Source of the DNA: Rhizopus arrhizus | Taxonomy: Eukaryota; Mucoromycota; Mucoromycetes; Mucorales; Rhizopodaceae | Direction: 5' to 3' | Assembly (NCBI GenBank): GCA_024220505.1 | Contig: JAKZZE010000011.1 | Coordinates: forward strand, 558,001-622,000 | DNA: 64,000 bases | Shown: in pieces, positions 24,117-35,595 of the stretch | Position numbering within the stretch: position 1 is the stretch's first letter | How the letters are laid out: the number at the start of each line of letters is the position of its first letter | The notes under the pieces: generated by a model | Told to the model about the DNA's origin: nothing | Seen by the model: only the letters and a program-made list of their open reading frames with translations | Database searches by the model: none | Made by a program: the position numbers and the translations under genes

Positions 24117-24316
24117 CTTTCTTTAGTAATTTCTTTTTTTTTTTTATTATTATTATTATTACCATGACAACGGTGACATTCTACTGTCTGCTTTTTGCCT
24201 GATTTCTTTTTTTTCTTTGTCTTCTTTTTCTTTCTTCTACTCATTTGTGGATCAGAAATAGAATTATCAGATAAATGTAAAGGGAGTTCAGTGTCGGAAT
24301 GTTGAAGTTTTGACAT
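22632..24316 (-). CDS. Zinc-motif, acidic, probably nuclear protein (529 aa)
   Basis: Two exons, 24163-24316 and 22632-24067. The intron contains a (TAA)n tract and a 36-nt T-run. The spliced protein has a poly-Lys stretch near residues 27-40, then a Cys/His cluster (CHRCHELFHSNEKADRYTCQ and a following Cys) resembling a treble-clef or PHD-like zinc site. A second Cys group, ICPVCDTDCTCG, follows. After that come long Asp/Glu-rich tracts, Ser-rich segments, and a basic C-terminus with the motif RWQRIPISAFR. Composition suggests a chromatin- or transcription-linked role; the ending faintly recalls IFH1-type coactivators, but I would not assign that. The frame through the unspliced intron reads poly-Lys/Asn and is an artefact. 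Confidence 0.75.
24081..24116. repeat. Uninterrupted poly(T), 36 nt, inside an intron
   Basis: A T-run within the intron of the 22632-24316 gene; length polymorphism is likely. Confidence 0.9.
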
Positions 24317-26637
24317 TATGAAAGAAAAAATAGCAACACAATAAAAAAATGCAAAATTTGATTTTTTTTTTTATCTGTATTTTAATCAATGTCAACTCAA
24401 AGAGCCGCTATTTTACGGAACAAAGTTCAGTTGTAGTCTCAGTTTTTCTTTAAGCCTTTCTGGCTGAGTATTTAAAAAAAGTGTTTTAAAATCTTTTAAG
24501 TGGTCTTAATATTAGCAGTCCTCAGCTTATAAGGGTACAAATTATATTTTCTCTCCAAGCATTGAAGTAGTACATGAACTCAAGAGAAAAGAAAGATGAT
24601 ATAAAAGCTATTCCATGCGGTCCTTATTTTATTATATTAGTATTTATCTTTTGTCAAAAAAGATCCCTCAATAACAGCTCAGAATATATCCAAACTTCTA
24701 AATGTGATAGCTGTAAGTTTCATGAGGCAAAAAAAAAGACACTTAATTTTATTGATTTGCTTTCAATCAGCATCGAAAATGATATAACTCAGCTATTGAT
24801 TTAATAAGTTGGCTTCCTGTGGCGTGAAGCTTACTAAATCCATTATCTTTAGCTACCAGTACAGATAGACAGAAGAGCATCACTAAAAAATCAATTTAAT
24901 ATCTCAAAAGAATAGTTCTCCTAACCAAAGAAAGAAGAAAATGATAACGATATAGCTGAAGCAAATATTAGGTAAAAATAGCGCTATTTGTCCACAATAT
25001 TTTAGCCAACTCTTGTTTGAAGGATTAAGTTTGTTTGCATGGTGATAATGAATTCGTCTTTCCCTTGCGATTTAAGGAATTTGAACGAGGCGAAGGGAAT
25101 AAAACAAAACTAGCAAAGAACAATTGTCAATTTTCTCTTCTAGTAGTAATGAGAATTATTACCTAATCCCATTATACATTAATACTTTTTATATTCAGTA
25201 GAGAACTAAGGATTATCTATTGGAGGCAGGAATATATACTGAAACTATGTACATGATGAATCAAATTATTGGTTTGCACGTTGTTTTTGCCAGTATCCAT
25301 ATCGGTTGGTGAGTTTTCCATCTATTACTCAAGGCTAGTTCCTATTTAATAAATAGCAAGTACAGATCAGGCTATGTCTTTGCTATTGCCGAATGCAAAG
25401 AAGCGTTACAATTGTACAAATTGGAGCAGAATTTTTAATGTGAAAGAAGGAAGCACTGATCTTCAAAAGGTTGATGTTTAATTGAAACACAGGCTAAATG
25501 CTTTTATCCAGAGCGGGGAAGCCAAGCTTTGTGTTTCGATAATTTTGGTTGGCAATCAAGCTTATATCTACCATTAAATTTATATCAAACAAGAAGTAAT
25601 GAACCCATGGAGATTATTAGCATTTTTTATTACCAAAATAGATAGAAAAGCCCTGCCATACTAAAGAAGTACATGAAAATTCTCAATATTAAAACAAATA
25701 TTAAAAGCAACAAGACATAACTCATAATCGTATCTTCTTTGTTTATCTAATCAGAGAGATACTCTCTAGATCTTTTGAACATGTGGAACGCCATAATAAA
25801 AATGCATTTGTAATGTACACATAAACATGAAGGGAGTGGATGTCTTTAGGATACATTCATTAAAAATTATCGATGCTCCTTCTTTTTCTTTATTTATTAT
25901 TCAAATCATTAATCAAATATTTTTGCTTTGAGTGATTTAGTTATTTAATATATATTGCTTTATGAAATCATGATTTTGTACTTTGCTCATCTACTACTGA
26001 TATTATGTTGCCTAATTTATTACAAAACGTATGAAAATACATTTATATTTGTCGCCATAACCTTATTATATGTATTTTAGGGCTTACATACTAAAACCTC
26101 TTATTTAACTTTTACTTGGTATCTTCCTGCAACCTTATAAGCTTTTTTTTTTGTTTTACGCCAAGGTTAAATTAGTTACAAATTTTTACCGTGCATTAAG
26201 AATAATTTTACACTAACTTGGGTTAAATTCATATAATTCAGCTTTTGCTTGCATGTTTATGTATAAAAAAGATATGGCCCTGAGAAATCGGGCAAATGAG
26301 TGAAAATTAGAGAATAAAATGATATGATAAATGAGTGGTTTGAAGGCTAATTATCATTATGCTTGATATAAAATTAAACGGATGCAAATATAAATAGAAT
26401 ATCTATCTTCCATATGAATTCTTTTTGTAAGAACAATACAAAGCTTGATAGACGCATTTTTCTTAAAAAAAGATAGATTCCTTTTTTAAGTAAAAAAAAG
26501 TGGGGCAATGCTTCACAAAAATACACAAAATTTTATTATCCAATCAGAATTTGTTATCGCATTGCTTTTTTTTTTAGTCATTTTTCATTTTGCTTTAAAT
26601 CTTTCTCTTTTTATTGTAATTTCTGCTGAATCACAAC
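24317..26637. other. Gene-free AT-rich region (2.3 kb)
   Basis: Only short low-quality frames. A few patches near 25200-25440 (LLEAGIYTET, FAIAECKEALQLYKLEQN) look like broken coding sequence of an unknown transposon or gene, but cannot be joined. The last 60 bp before 26638 are C/T-rich. Confidence 0.35.
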
Positions 26638-27114
26638 ATGTCCAACAAACGTAGCAGGTCGCCTTGTGTTTATGATGATAGCGAGAAAAGGCCCTGTACA
26701 GATCAAAACAATTTACTTACTGAATTGACCCAAGTTTTAAATCAAATCAATTCAACACCTTCCACTGGTGAAATATCTGCTGAACTGATGGAAACCTTCA
26801 AGATCCTTTTGCTAGAGATCGAACAATTATCAGCAGACGATGACAACTTGGAAGCAAAGGCAGTAAAGCACGAAAGCGATCGATGCTTGGAATCTTGGTT
26901 TGATGATTTGTTGGAACGTTGCGGTGATGAATTGGATTGGGACGATGTTGCCCTTGCCTTAGCCTTGGAGGAAGAAGAGGAGGAAGGAGAAGAAGGGAGA
27001 CAAGTAGTAGTAGTAGAAGAAGAGGACGAAGAAGAGGATGAAGAGGATGATGAAGATGAAATCATTATTGTAGATGATGATGATACACCCGTACAGCGTT
27101 TGACAGTATCGTAG
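26638..27114 (+). CDS. Acidic hypothetical protein (158 aa)
   Basis: A single exon opening MSNKRSRSPCVYDDSEKRPC. The middle (roughly residues 22-105) looks helical with LLTELTQVLNQI and ELMETFKILLLEIEQL segments, then ESWFDDLLERCGDELDWDDV. From about 110 onward it is nearly all Glu/Asp with a short Val run, ending DDDTPVQRLTVS. No domain recognised. The basic start plus acidic tail suggests a nuclear or histone-interacting protein, but this is only composition. A C/T-rich leader and a 3' AATAAA near 27227 support a real gene. Confidence 0.65.
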   Translation: MSNKRSRSPCVYDDSEKRPCTDQNNLLTELTQVLNQINSTPSTGEISAELMETFKILLLEIEQLSADDDNLEAKAVKHESDRCLESWFDDLLERCGDELDWDDVALALALEEEEEEGEEGRQVVVVEEEDEEEDEEDDEDEIIIVDDDDTPVQRLTVS

Positions 27115-27340
27115 CTTTGTTTATTATTCAACACCCAACTTTTTGTATCAATTTTTTTCTCTTTATTCTTTCTTGTGTGCAATAATACCAAAATATTCAA
27201 CGATTGCTTCAACTTGTATAAAAGCAATAAAAAAAGTTTTGTCGTGACAAACATACACATAAAGTATAATTATAAAAAGAAATCAAACCACTGTTCATGT
27301 ATTACAGTTTAAGAAAATTTTTATTTTTTTACAGCAATCA

Positions 27341-28970
27341 TTAATCCCATCCACCAACACCTAAACCGGTACCAGAGCTTTCTTCTGTCTTCTTGTTTTC
27401 TGTTTCTAATGCAGCAACAATATCTTCTGCCTTATTACTTATCTCCTTCTTCTTCTTTTTTGACTTGTCAACAACACCAATCACGCCTGTTTGTGCCTTT
27501 GTCACTGTAGCAGCATTTATGAGGGGTTTCTTTTCTTCTTGGACAATAGGTGCAGGTTCTGCAGCGGGTTCTTCTTTTTCTGCAATGGGCTTCTTTGCAG
27601 CGGGCTTCTTCACATTAGAGTTCTTTGTAGCGGGCTTCTTTGTGACAGGTTCCTTTGCAGAAAGCCCATCTGCAGCACGCTTCTTTGTCACAGATACCTT
27701 TGTAGTGGGATTTTCTTCTTGCTTAGCAATAGACTTGGTAGCCTTTTTCTTCTTGTCCTTCTTCTCAGTAGATTGGGCTTCATCTGGCTTTACAAAGAAC
27801 ACATCGCCTGCATTTTCCTCCACCTTCTTCTTTTTAACAGCGCGTACTGGCTCCTGGTTATCATTGGATCTCTTTGGCTTCACCTTTTTCACATCCTCTC
27901 CTTGTATCTTTTTCTCTTTCTTTTCTTTTTGTTCTTTCATTCGTTTTATTCTTTGCATCTTTTCAACTATATTTGTATTTTGTAGCTTTTTCTTTTTACG
28001 TTCTAAAAACTTGGGATCAAATCTTTCACCATCCAAGACACGAAGAGAAGGGATAAGATCAAGGACCTATTACCATTAGTGTTAGTTAATATTTCATTTA
28101 ATTTGTATTGAATATAATACCTTTTCAAAGTAATCCTTTTTGCTTGAGATAGGATTTCCTTTCAAATTTAAATTATGCAATTTAGTCAATGATCCCAGAG
28201 GAGCAATGTCAGTCCAATTCTTGAGCTGATTGTTTCCAAAATCAAGGATTTCAATCGCATTACATTTTCTTAAAGTTTCGGGTATATCAGATATTTGATT
28301 GTCATTTAAGCGAAGTTCTTTAACAGCGACGTTGTATGATAAATCAGGAACAGCAGTCAATTTGTTGTGAGCGGCAGATAGTTTGGTTAACTTTAATAAG
28401 CTTGATAGCTTGGGCACCGTGTCTAACTGATTGTGCGAAATAACTGTATTTTATGTTAGTCAATAAAAAGAGATATACACTTTTTAAAAGTGAGTTTACC
28501 AAGTGTATTAAGTTCTAATAAAGTTTCAATGTTCTCAATCTCCAAAAGTTGATTATTGTTCAAGATCAATGCTTTTAGTTGCTTTAATTTTCTTAAGTGA
28601 GGACTCATGTGAACCAATGCATTGTTGCTCACATTCAACACTAAATAAAAGTATATTAATACAAACGGTAAGACATTACTTTTTTTTTTTTTTTTTTACC
28701 ATTCAAGCTTGTAAAATGTTGAAATCCTGTAAAATCTTTAAATTGATTGTGAGAAAGATTCAAAAGAGTCATTTGCTTCAGATCATTTAAGCCAATTATA
28801 GATTTCTCGTCTACAAGTCGATTGTTTGAAAGATTTACTTTTCGAAGTTGTTTACATTTAGATAGATCTTCAACAATAGCAATATCTTTTTTAGATGCAT
28901 TAAGATCTTTAAGATCCTCAAGTGAATGATCTGGATAGATCTCGGAAATGACTTGTACTGTTAACTTCAT
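27341..28970 (-). CDS. Leucine-rich repeat protein with Lys-rich tail (486 aa)
   Basis: Four exons, 28700-28970, 28500-28640, 28121-28443 and 27341-28066. It starts MKLTVQVISEIYP. Residues about 18-240 hold some nine SDS22/LRRCT-like leucine-rich repeats (LRKVNLSNNRLV, LTLLNLSHNQF-type, LKALILNNNQLLEI, LRLNDNQISDIP, LHNLNLKGNPIS), closed by a cap ending LRVLDGERFDP. The rest is a Lys/Glu-rich coil and KKPA-type low-complexity repeats, ending GVGGWD. The LRR part is likely a protein-binding scaffold and the tail is probably nuclear or nucleolar. I do not recognise the orthologue. The intron between exons 1 and 2 contains a 17-nt homopolymer. Confidence 0.82.
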
Positions 28971-29158
28971 TTATAGAAAAAGGACAAAAAAAAAGATTTC
29001 TAGAAAAAAAATTGTCGGACGTGTTTATTACAGTCCCATTTGGAGGTCTTTTTTTTATATGTTCACATATTTATATTTGAATACAATTACATAAATATAT
29101 ACATATATCGAATACATGGTCTTAGGCTCTTGTTATATACAAAAATATAAAGGTTTAT

Positions 29159-29985
29159 TTAATAATAGTCACCACCATCATCATCATCATCAACATCATC
29201 TCCTTCGCCGTTATCAAAGTAATTTTGAGCATAATCGTTATCGTCAACCAGTTCTTCTTCATCTTCGTATTCTTCTTCGTATTCTTCTTCTTCTTCACCT
29301 TCTTTCTTTTCTTCTCCATCTTCACCATCCTCACCTTCCTTTCCATCATCTCCTTCTGCATTAAGAATTGCTTCCAATTGTGCATACTCATCTTGAAGTG
29401 TTGCTGTCTTTTGCTCTAATACGCAATACATCAGCTTGTTATTTTTGTATCATTGCTAATTATTAAACTTACTCTTCTTAACTCTCTTTGGCTCCAAGAT
29501 ATTTTGAAGTTCTTCAGGGAAAAAATCCAAGTCTATGTTCTTATAAGAGAAATGCTTTCTTTGTATTATTTTCTCCTTGAATACCTGTTTCAATCTCTCT
29601 TAAAGTTTTCTTCGTTTCTTGCACCTTGTATCTATCAGAGTATCTTTCTATATCTGGTGGTGGTGGTGGTGCTGTCAAATAGAAAGGTGAACTTTTTACC
29701 ATTTCCAAATATTCTTTTCTTAATCTCCATTGATGTGATTCATTTGATGTAGGTTTACGTGGAATAGGAACATCCATTTCCTAACAGTCATTTTTAGCTT
29801 ATTTTAGACATGTATAAAACTATTTATTCTTTTTACTTTACTGGAAATAAATCTGTATTGACATTAAATAAACTTCCAGCATTCAGATCTTTTAAGAGAT
29901 CAAAGGAGACAAGTTGCATAGCGCCACTCTGTGCTCCTCCTCCTCCTCCACGTCCAAAACCGCCACCACGACCGCCGCGAGACAT
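29159..29985 (-). CDS. Probable RNA polymerase III subunit Rpc31/RPC7
   Basis: A subunit of the Pol III initiation subcomplex. Exons 29842-29985, 29585-29780, 29473-29532 and 29159-29415 join in frame to 218 aa. It opens MSRGGRGGGFGRGGGGG, the Gly/Arg-rich start usual in this family. Then follow TDLFPEMDVPIPRKPT, a SPFYLTAPPPPPDIERYSDR block, DLDFFPEELQNIL and a Glu/Asp-only tail ending GDYY, all characteristic of Rpc31/POLR3G. The extremely acidic tail is typical. Introns are short, GT..AG. The divergent flank (29986-30700) would contain the promoter. Confidence 0.82.
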
Positions 29986-29989
29986 TATG

Positions 29990-30480
29990 AATTAATTGAT
30001 TATAAAGTTGTCTTTGGAGAAAAAGATTTGGATTTTTTAAAACCAGTGACTATTTACTGTGACTATTTTTTCTGCAGTGTTTTACAGTATATGGTCCGTC
30101 AGACTCAGTCAGATTTGAGGTATTTTTTGCTGTGATGAGTCTTCCGTCGAAAAATTTAGAAATACCCAATATTTTACCCTCTCGGACTCAACTTTATGAA
30201 AATTTGTATTTATCCAATAAAAAATTCCCTCTTAAAGTTTCTCGTCCAACCATTTCCTAATTTAGCATAACACTTGAGAAAGATGATCCAGGAATGTTTT
30301 AAGTAACGAAAAAGAAAGTATAAAAAGCATGGAAAACTAAGCTTTACCATGCTATAACTTATAAATCAAAAGCAATTATTTTAAGGTATTAAATAATAAG
30401 CATATCTATCTAAGAGAAAACAAATTAAGCTTACTAAATGCATCTTTACTAAAACGAAATTGAATTAGTATGAACATTCA
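29990..30480. other. Intergenic, upstream of the Rpc31-like gene
   Basis: AT-rich with no convincing frame; the sequence reads into the Crypton-like relic from about 30480 onward. Confidence 0.35.
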
Positions 30481-30719
30481 AATTAACAACGGCTCTTCTT
30501 CTACAAGCAATGAAAGCGTTCAGAGGATGATAGAAACAAGTACTGCTATGCATCATAGCAAATAAATATTTATAGCCCAAGACATGGTTCATCGCCCTGT
30601 GAACACAAACAAAGCTTATTCTGCCAAACAAAAAGAATGGAAAGTAAGTAACAATCATTGCCTATGCAAAAGATAAATGAAAAGCTAGTATTTTAAGTCT
30701 ATGAAGGTTAATTTATTTC

Positions 30720-32383
30720 AAATGTATGTATGGTGCAGAGAACAAGGATTTGAGGACGGGTACACTGTATCCGATAAAAAAACTCAGCTTCTTTCTGATG
30801 GAGTACGTATCTAAGCGAGGTAGCAAGTATTGTAGAAACGATGATGGTGCGCCAGCAGCCTTGGGCAGAGAATCTATTTTGCCCTGCTTAAAAACTATTT
30901 TTGACATGTTGACACGCAAAAAGAGCTTGGGTGGAGCACCAACAGTATAGCAAGAGGTCTTTTGGTCAGAACTTTCCTGGACGCACTTGAAAAAGAAAAA
31001 GGTAAGCGCAGAAGACTGAATTATGAGGACCGAGGCAAAACCACGCTAAATGATGGTTATTCAAAAGAGTAACTCAAATAAGCAGCTTCTTCTTTGCCGA
31101 AAAAGTGATATTCGTGATTGCAGAGATAGACTGTGTTTCCTTTTGAGCCATACAATGTTTGTCGTAGCCAAACAACTCTTGGTATGGAATTTGCTGATCT
31201 TTTTTCTCTGTAAGTTGAAAAATAAGGACTCACTAAATTCATTGCTCTGATTACCACAATTGCACATGGAAAAACCAAACATCATGATAAAATTGATTAT
31301 GGCTTGTCGTTGAGACATAGAGATGTCGAAGTTTGCTCAATTGGCGCCCTGGCTCTATATTTGTTTTCGCGCTTTCACTTCGAGACCGAAGAGTTCTCAA
31401 ACTTCAAGGAACGAGAGAGCTGGCATATGACTATGGTATTCAAAGATGATAGCCCCTTCAAAACTATTCAATACAAGGCTTAACATTCTACATATATTAA
31501 AGATTTCAAGAAGATTGGAATTCACACATCAAAGATGACTCATGCCAACAGAAAGAGTGCCCTGAATATGATTGCACAAGAGAATGTCTCTGGTGATCAG
31601 CAAAGAATGGTAGGAAGGTGGGGTGTTATGTTTCCAGCTTACCCGTGAAGGCAATGAAAAGCCTTGTCGGTTTCAGTGTTCAACAAAATGTAAATTACTT
31701 TTTGCCAAGAGCTGTTACCAAATCGTCGTTGGCACTCCAAATATTGGTATTTAAGGGTATTAAGTATTGGAAGGAGAGATTTAATACTGGACCTTATATT
31801 CAGGAAGACATGTCTGGTCCTAATTTTCTCAACTTGCTTGCGCATTTGCTACAGGTAAAAAATATAACCATGAACATGTCTATTTGAAATATTTACTTTT
31901 TAATTTTTTTGCAAATGTAAGATTCTGTTGTTTTGAAGAAAAAGTATCCTCATTACTATCTTTGTAATTGCAAAATATTTCAAACTGAATTATAAAGAAA
32001 TTTTGAAGTACAAGTGCTTGGATCTTTTGAAGAAGTATTCTTATCAAATAGACGAGTCCAACTTGCTATACCTAAGCTAGTCTCAACTCTTCAATCTGGT
32101 TCTGGTGCTATTACTTCATCATTACTCTCCATGAAAGCAGTGAACACAGCAGAATTTAAAAGAATAAACCAAAGCTTTGGCTATTTGTTTGCCTTAGGGA
32201 ACGCTCATTTTAATTCTTCCACAAATTCTGGAGCGTCGTTTCCTGCAGTTCTGACTGAGCCGGTCCCTACTGGACAATTAAAACCGGCCGAATCTGAGGA
32301 AACGGAAGCACTTTACAAAATGAACAGAGCAGTTGTCTCAGTTACTGTGAGGATATTAATTGTCATTCGATTGCCATGTGATT

Positions 32384-32385
<2 letters not shown>
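30720..32385 (+). pseudogene. Crypton/Ndc10-type tyrosine recombinase relic
   Basis: Across several frames the plus strand gives an ordered set of blocks: WCREQGFEDGYTVSDKK (30735-), then NSIARGLLVRTFLDALEKEK with LNYEDRGKTTLNDGYSKE (30940-31070), then RDRLCFLLSHTMF (31120-31160). A long open part from about 31260 to 31483 includes HGKTKHHDKIDYGLSLRHRD, VEVCSIGALALYLFSRFHF and ERESWHMTMVFK. THANRKSALNMIAQE and QQRMVGRWG follow (31530-31625), then a tail region to 32385. These match the large Ndc10/GCR1-like tyrosine-recombinase-fold proteins of zygomycete Cryptons, including the R...H..R style blocks. Stops near 30948, 31066 and 31481 plus frameshifts make it non-coding. Confidence 0.68.
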
Positions 32386-32415
<30 letters not shown>

Positions 32416-33264
32416 GTATCATCTCATAATAAAAAGACTATAGAATTCAATGAGACTAAAGAGTTATATTTTTATTTAATATTATTGTATCTAATATTTA
32501 TGTTTTTTTTTCATGAATACTCAACCAAAACCTTTTCAAGGTGCTTTAATTAACTATAGCTGTAGATCTAGTATGAATAGGTTTTAATACAAAGACCTGT
32601 TTCTGGTTATGCAAGCAGTCATTATAGTATCTTGGCATGTAGTTTTCGTGCTTGGAAGGCTAGTTTCAACTTCTTTTATGTTTTTTTCTATCTTCAAGCC
32701 ATCTACATATTTTTATCTATGATAAGAGCCTGAACAACAACTTCTTTCTTTTGGACTGCATCTTCGTATCTAATTAGAGTCGTTTTTATCCTGGGCCAAA
32801 TACTATTGGTTGAAAGTACTTTCCAAATTCAATCTTAAAGTTTTCTAATTCCAATTTGATTTCACTGCTTTTATCTTTTTTTGGGTCTGGTAAAGAGGAG
32901 ACAAGTACTAAAGCCGTCTGTCTTAACATGACCGTAAATCATATCCTTCCCATTTTTAGATACCTCTTTAGGTCATTTAGACTGGCATTTGTTGTAAGAA
33001 TTAATATAAAGTACCAGATACATCCAAGATAAAAAGCATGATGTCTATGTGCGTATACATACTTTTTATAGCCAAGTTTAGTGTACTGGGCTAAAAAAAA
33101 ACACAACTTCTTATCAATGAATGAGAGGCTTTGAAATAGGATTTATAATGCCTGTATGAACCCTTTCTGCATTTTTTTTATTACACTGCAAAAATTGTCA
33201 TTTTAATGCAAAATTCTTTGTACAAAAAATATTATTGTTTGTGTTGACTTTTAGCGTGTGTATA
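32386..33264. other. Gene-free AT-rich stretch
   Basis: Begins with a T-run (about 32386-32415). No coding frame and no terminal repeat for the Crypton-like relic recognised, as expected because Cryptons lack TIRs. Confidence 0.4.
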
Positions 33265-33483
33265 CTAAGGTTTTTGACAAGAACAGTTTGGGAAAGCCAC
33301 CAGCGGACAACCACCACCTGTAGAATGCATACAGCGTAAACCTTCTTTACAGTTGCCTGCAACTGGACAATCAGAGGTTGTTAAACATCTTTCTCCTTCG
33401 TTAGAAATATCACCACAGGTTTGAGATGTTACAAAAGACATGGTGAAGATAGCGGTGAAAACATATAGAATAAATTGCTTCAT
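33265..33483 (-). CDS. Small secreted cysteine-rich protein (72 aa)
   Basis: I start it at the ATG at 33481-33483 (MKQFILYVFTAIFTMSFVTS), a clear signal peptide with cleavage expected around residues 20-21. An upstream in-frame start would put non-secretory sequence in front. The mature part of about 52 residues has eight cysteines in the order TC, RC, DC, NC, RC, GC, NC, SC, with Gly/Pro/Ser between them and the ending NCSCQKP, so four disulfides are likely. I do not recognise the family. It could be a cell-surface, antimicrobial or effector-like protein; no activity can be read from the sequence. An unrelated pair of transposon-rich and housekeeping neighbours gives no clue. Confidence 0.72.
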   Translation of the reverse strand: MKQFILYVFTAIFTMSFVTSQTCGDISNEGERCLTTSDCPVAGNCKEGLRCMHSTGGGCPLVAFPNCSCQKP

Positions 33484-33738
33484 ACTTGTAGTAAAAAAGA
33501 AAGGGGAAACACAAACGTCTTTTAAGTGTGCTTTTATAAATATGCTGAATTTTTCGTTGTCTCCTATTATTGTTAGCAATAACAAGGCGTTACTAGGGAA
33601 TGTGACATTTTGCCCAAGGAGAGTTGTTTTTATGGAAACTAACAATAGGCTTGCAATGTTTCAATTGTTGTTTTATTATATACAATAATGATCAAAAGTG
33701 TAGTTTATTATGTAAAAACTATAAAATATCATTTTTTT

Positions 33739-35595
33739 TTATTCAGAACCTTCTTCTTCAGAGGAACCTTGTGCTTCAGAATCATATTCTTCAGGAACAT
33801 CACTGTCACTGTCAGGGGCAAAGTCCTCATCAGCTAAAAAAAAGGAGGAATAAGTACAATCAACTACTAATAAAATAGGATGCAAAAGTGAAACTTACGG
33901 CTCTCGTCCTCATCGTCATTGTCCTTTACCGCAGCAGAACTCGTGCCTTCCACTCTTCGTCTCTTTCTAGAATCATAGGTTTCATCTTCATCATCGTCAT
34001 CATCCTCATCGTCTAATCCAGCAAGATCTGTGTAAGTAATAACAGCATCTTCACTGACTTCAGTCTTGATCTTGATCTTTCTTTGCTTCAAATAATCTTC
34101 AATATTTGCATACTCTTCACGATTGATACTAGAAAACTGAATATCTGTACCACTAGTCATACGGAACTTCATGTCAAATGTACGAGAGCTGCCACTTGAT
34201 TGACCTACACGAGAAAAGGTGACAACACCAATTTCGTTGATAGGAATGAAGGTGGGTGGTTTAGGGATAAACAACAAGCTTTTTTCGAGTGGATAAAGGA
34301 AGCCTTCGTTGGCCTTCATAGAGCACTTCATGGCATAAGCGCCGTGGTGACTTCTATAAGTGCTAGTTGAAATCACTTTTCGTCCTGTCAATGCTCTAAA
34401 GACATTACTGACAACTTCATATGTAGGTGCATCATAGTGCTTTTGAAGCTTGTTTTCATATTTTTCTTCCAAGACTGAATCTTCTAAATTCAAGTCAACA
34501 TCAATCTCTTCTTCACGTACAAATTGGAATACAAGGAAAGGATATTTTGTTTGACCCTGTCTAAGAGGAGGGTCCAAACCAATCTATTTGTATGTGTCAA
34601 AGGAGAAAAAGAGCAAATTAAAATAGATCAAACTTACCACGAATAAGACGTGAACATCATCAGGTTTCAACAAAAGGAACAATTGTACAATATTTGAGTA
34701 GAGGATCTTGTAATCGTAAGTTTTACCACGCAAACGCAAAAAGTCTTGATACATGTCGATATTGTAACGACCACGAGGAGTTAAACTCAAAATCTCTTGG
34801 AATTGAACAATATTTTCTGTTGTCATTTGACTAAATTCTAACTTGGATTTCACAGTTTCATAAAACACCATGTCTGCATTCACTTCCTCTTCCTCATCTT
34901 CTTGTTCTCCTCCACTATTGTCTTCTGTTGTTGTTTCCTTGGCAACTGTACCAGGTACATAAAATGTACAATCCATCAATTCATCAACTTCTTTTGGATT
35001 AATACCATCAGGAGCAGGTTGACCAGGATCAACAAAGTTGATGGCTACTTCGTTTTTACCTGGTTTGTTGGTTGCAATGGCTTGAGCAAGTGGTAATTCA
35101 AACATCATTTTATTTCCCACTGTAAAATTTAAGTTTGATCCTGTTTACATATAAATTAGTTTTATTATTAACAGCTTTTATATAGTACCAACCTTGAAAA
35201 TCAGCTTTTCCCCAATTCCAACCTTTGACGCTGATTTCTTTGACTTCAAGTATGATTTTATAAAGTAATTTAAGAGCATCGCGCAGTTCTTCAAAATCCT
35301 AGGGTAAAGTTTTAGTTCTTTCTTCTTCTATAAGCTACTTCATTGCGTATTTTCGTACATCGTTTTTAAATCCATCAAACTTATGAATGACATTATCTTT
35401 TAAAGTCACACGGAGCTCATAGCCTCTTGCTACTCTGATCCAATTCATTCTCTTGACTTCTTCTGGTGAAACAAGAACTGTTCGATCACGAGGCCCTTTC
35501 CAACCCATGCCGTTTTGTGCTAAACGAAATCGGCCTAAATCGGCCGAAAGTCCATAAAAGATGGAATGATAATCAAATGTCTTTTTGTCAGTCAT
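33739..35595 (-). CDS. POB3: FACT complex subunit Pob3/SSRP1
   Basis: Partner of Spt16 in the FACT histone chaperone, acting on nucleosomes during transcription and replication. Five exons, 35359-35595, 35193-35298, 34638-35119, 33899-34583 and 33739-33833, give 534 aa. The N-terminal PH-like part has GRFRLAQNGMGWKG, IRVARGYELRVTLKD and VKGWNWGKADFQVGNKMMFE. The middle domain carries YNIDMYQDFLRLRGKTYDYK, then PPLRQGQTKYPFLVFQF and a double-PH region to about residue 450. The end is acidic, with a KRRRVEG basic island. There is no HMG box, as in yeast Pob3 and unlike animal SSRP1. All introns are 51-69 nt, GT..AG. Confidence 0.95.

Noticed and set aside
24068..24316. Poly-Lys/Asn protein on the minus strand
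   Set aside because: The frame reads through an intron made of (TAA)n and a T-run; splicing at GTAATA..TAG joins two zinc-ligand halves in frame.
27393..28079. Phe/Ser-rich plus-strand frames
   Set aside because: Antisense of the Lys-rich tail of the LRR protein.
29116..29391. His-rich, Met/Lys-rich and Phe-rich frames over the Rpc31-like gene
   Set aside because: They are shadows of the Asp/Glu-rich coding tail in other frames.
29470..29535. Frameshift in the Rpc31-like gene
   Set aside because: On recounting the T-run between DLD and FFPEEL the exons join in frame; total coding length is a multiple of three.
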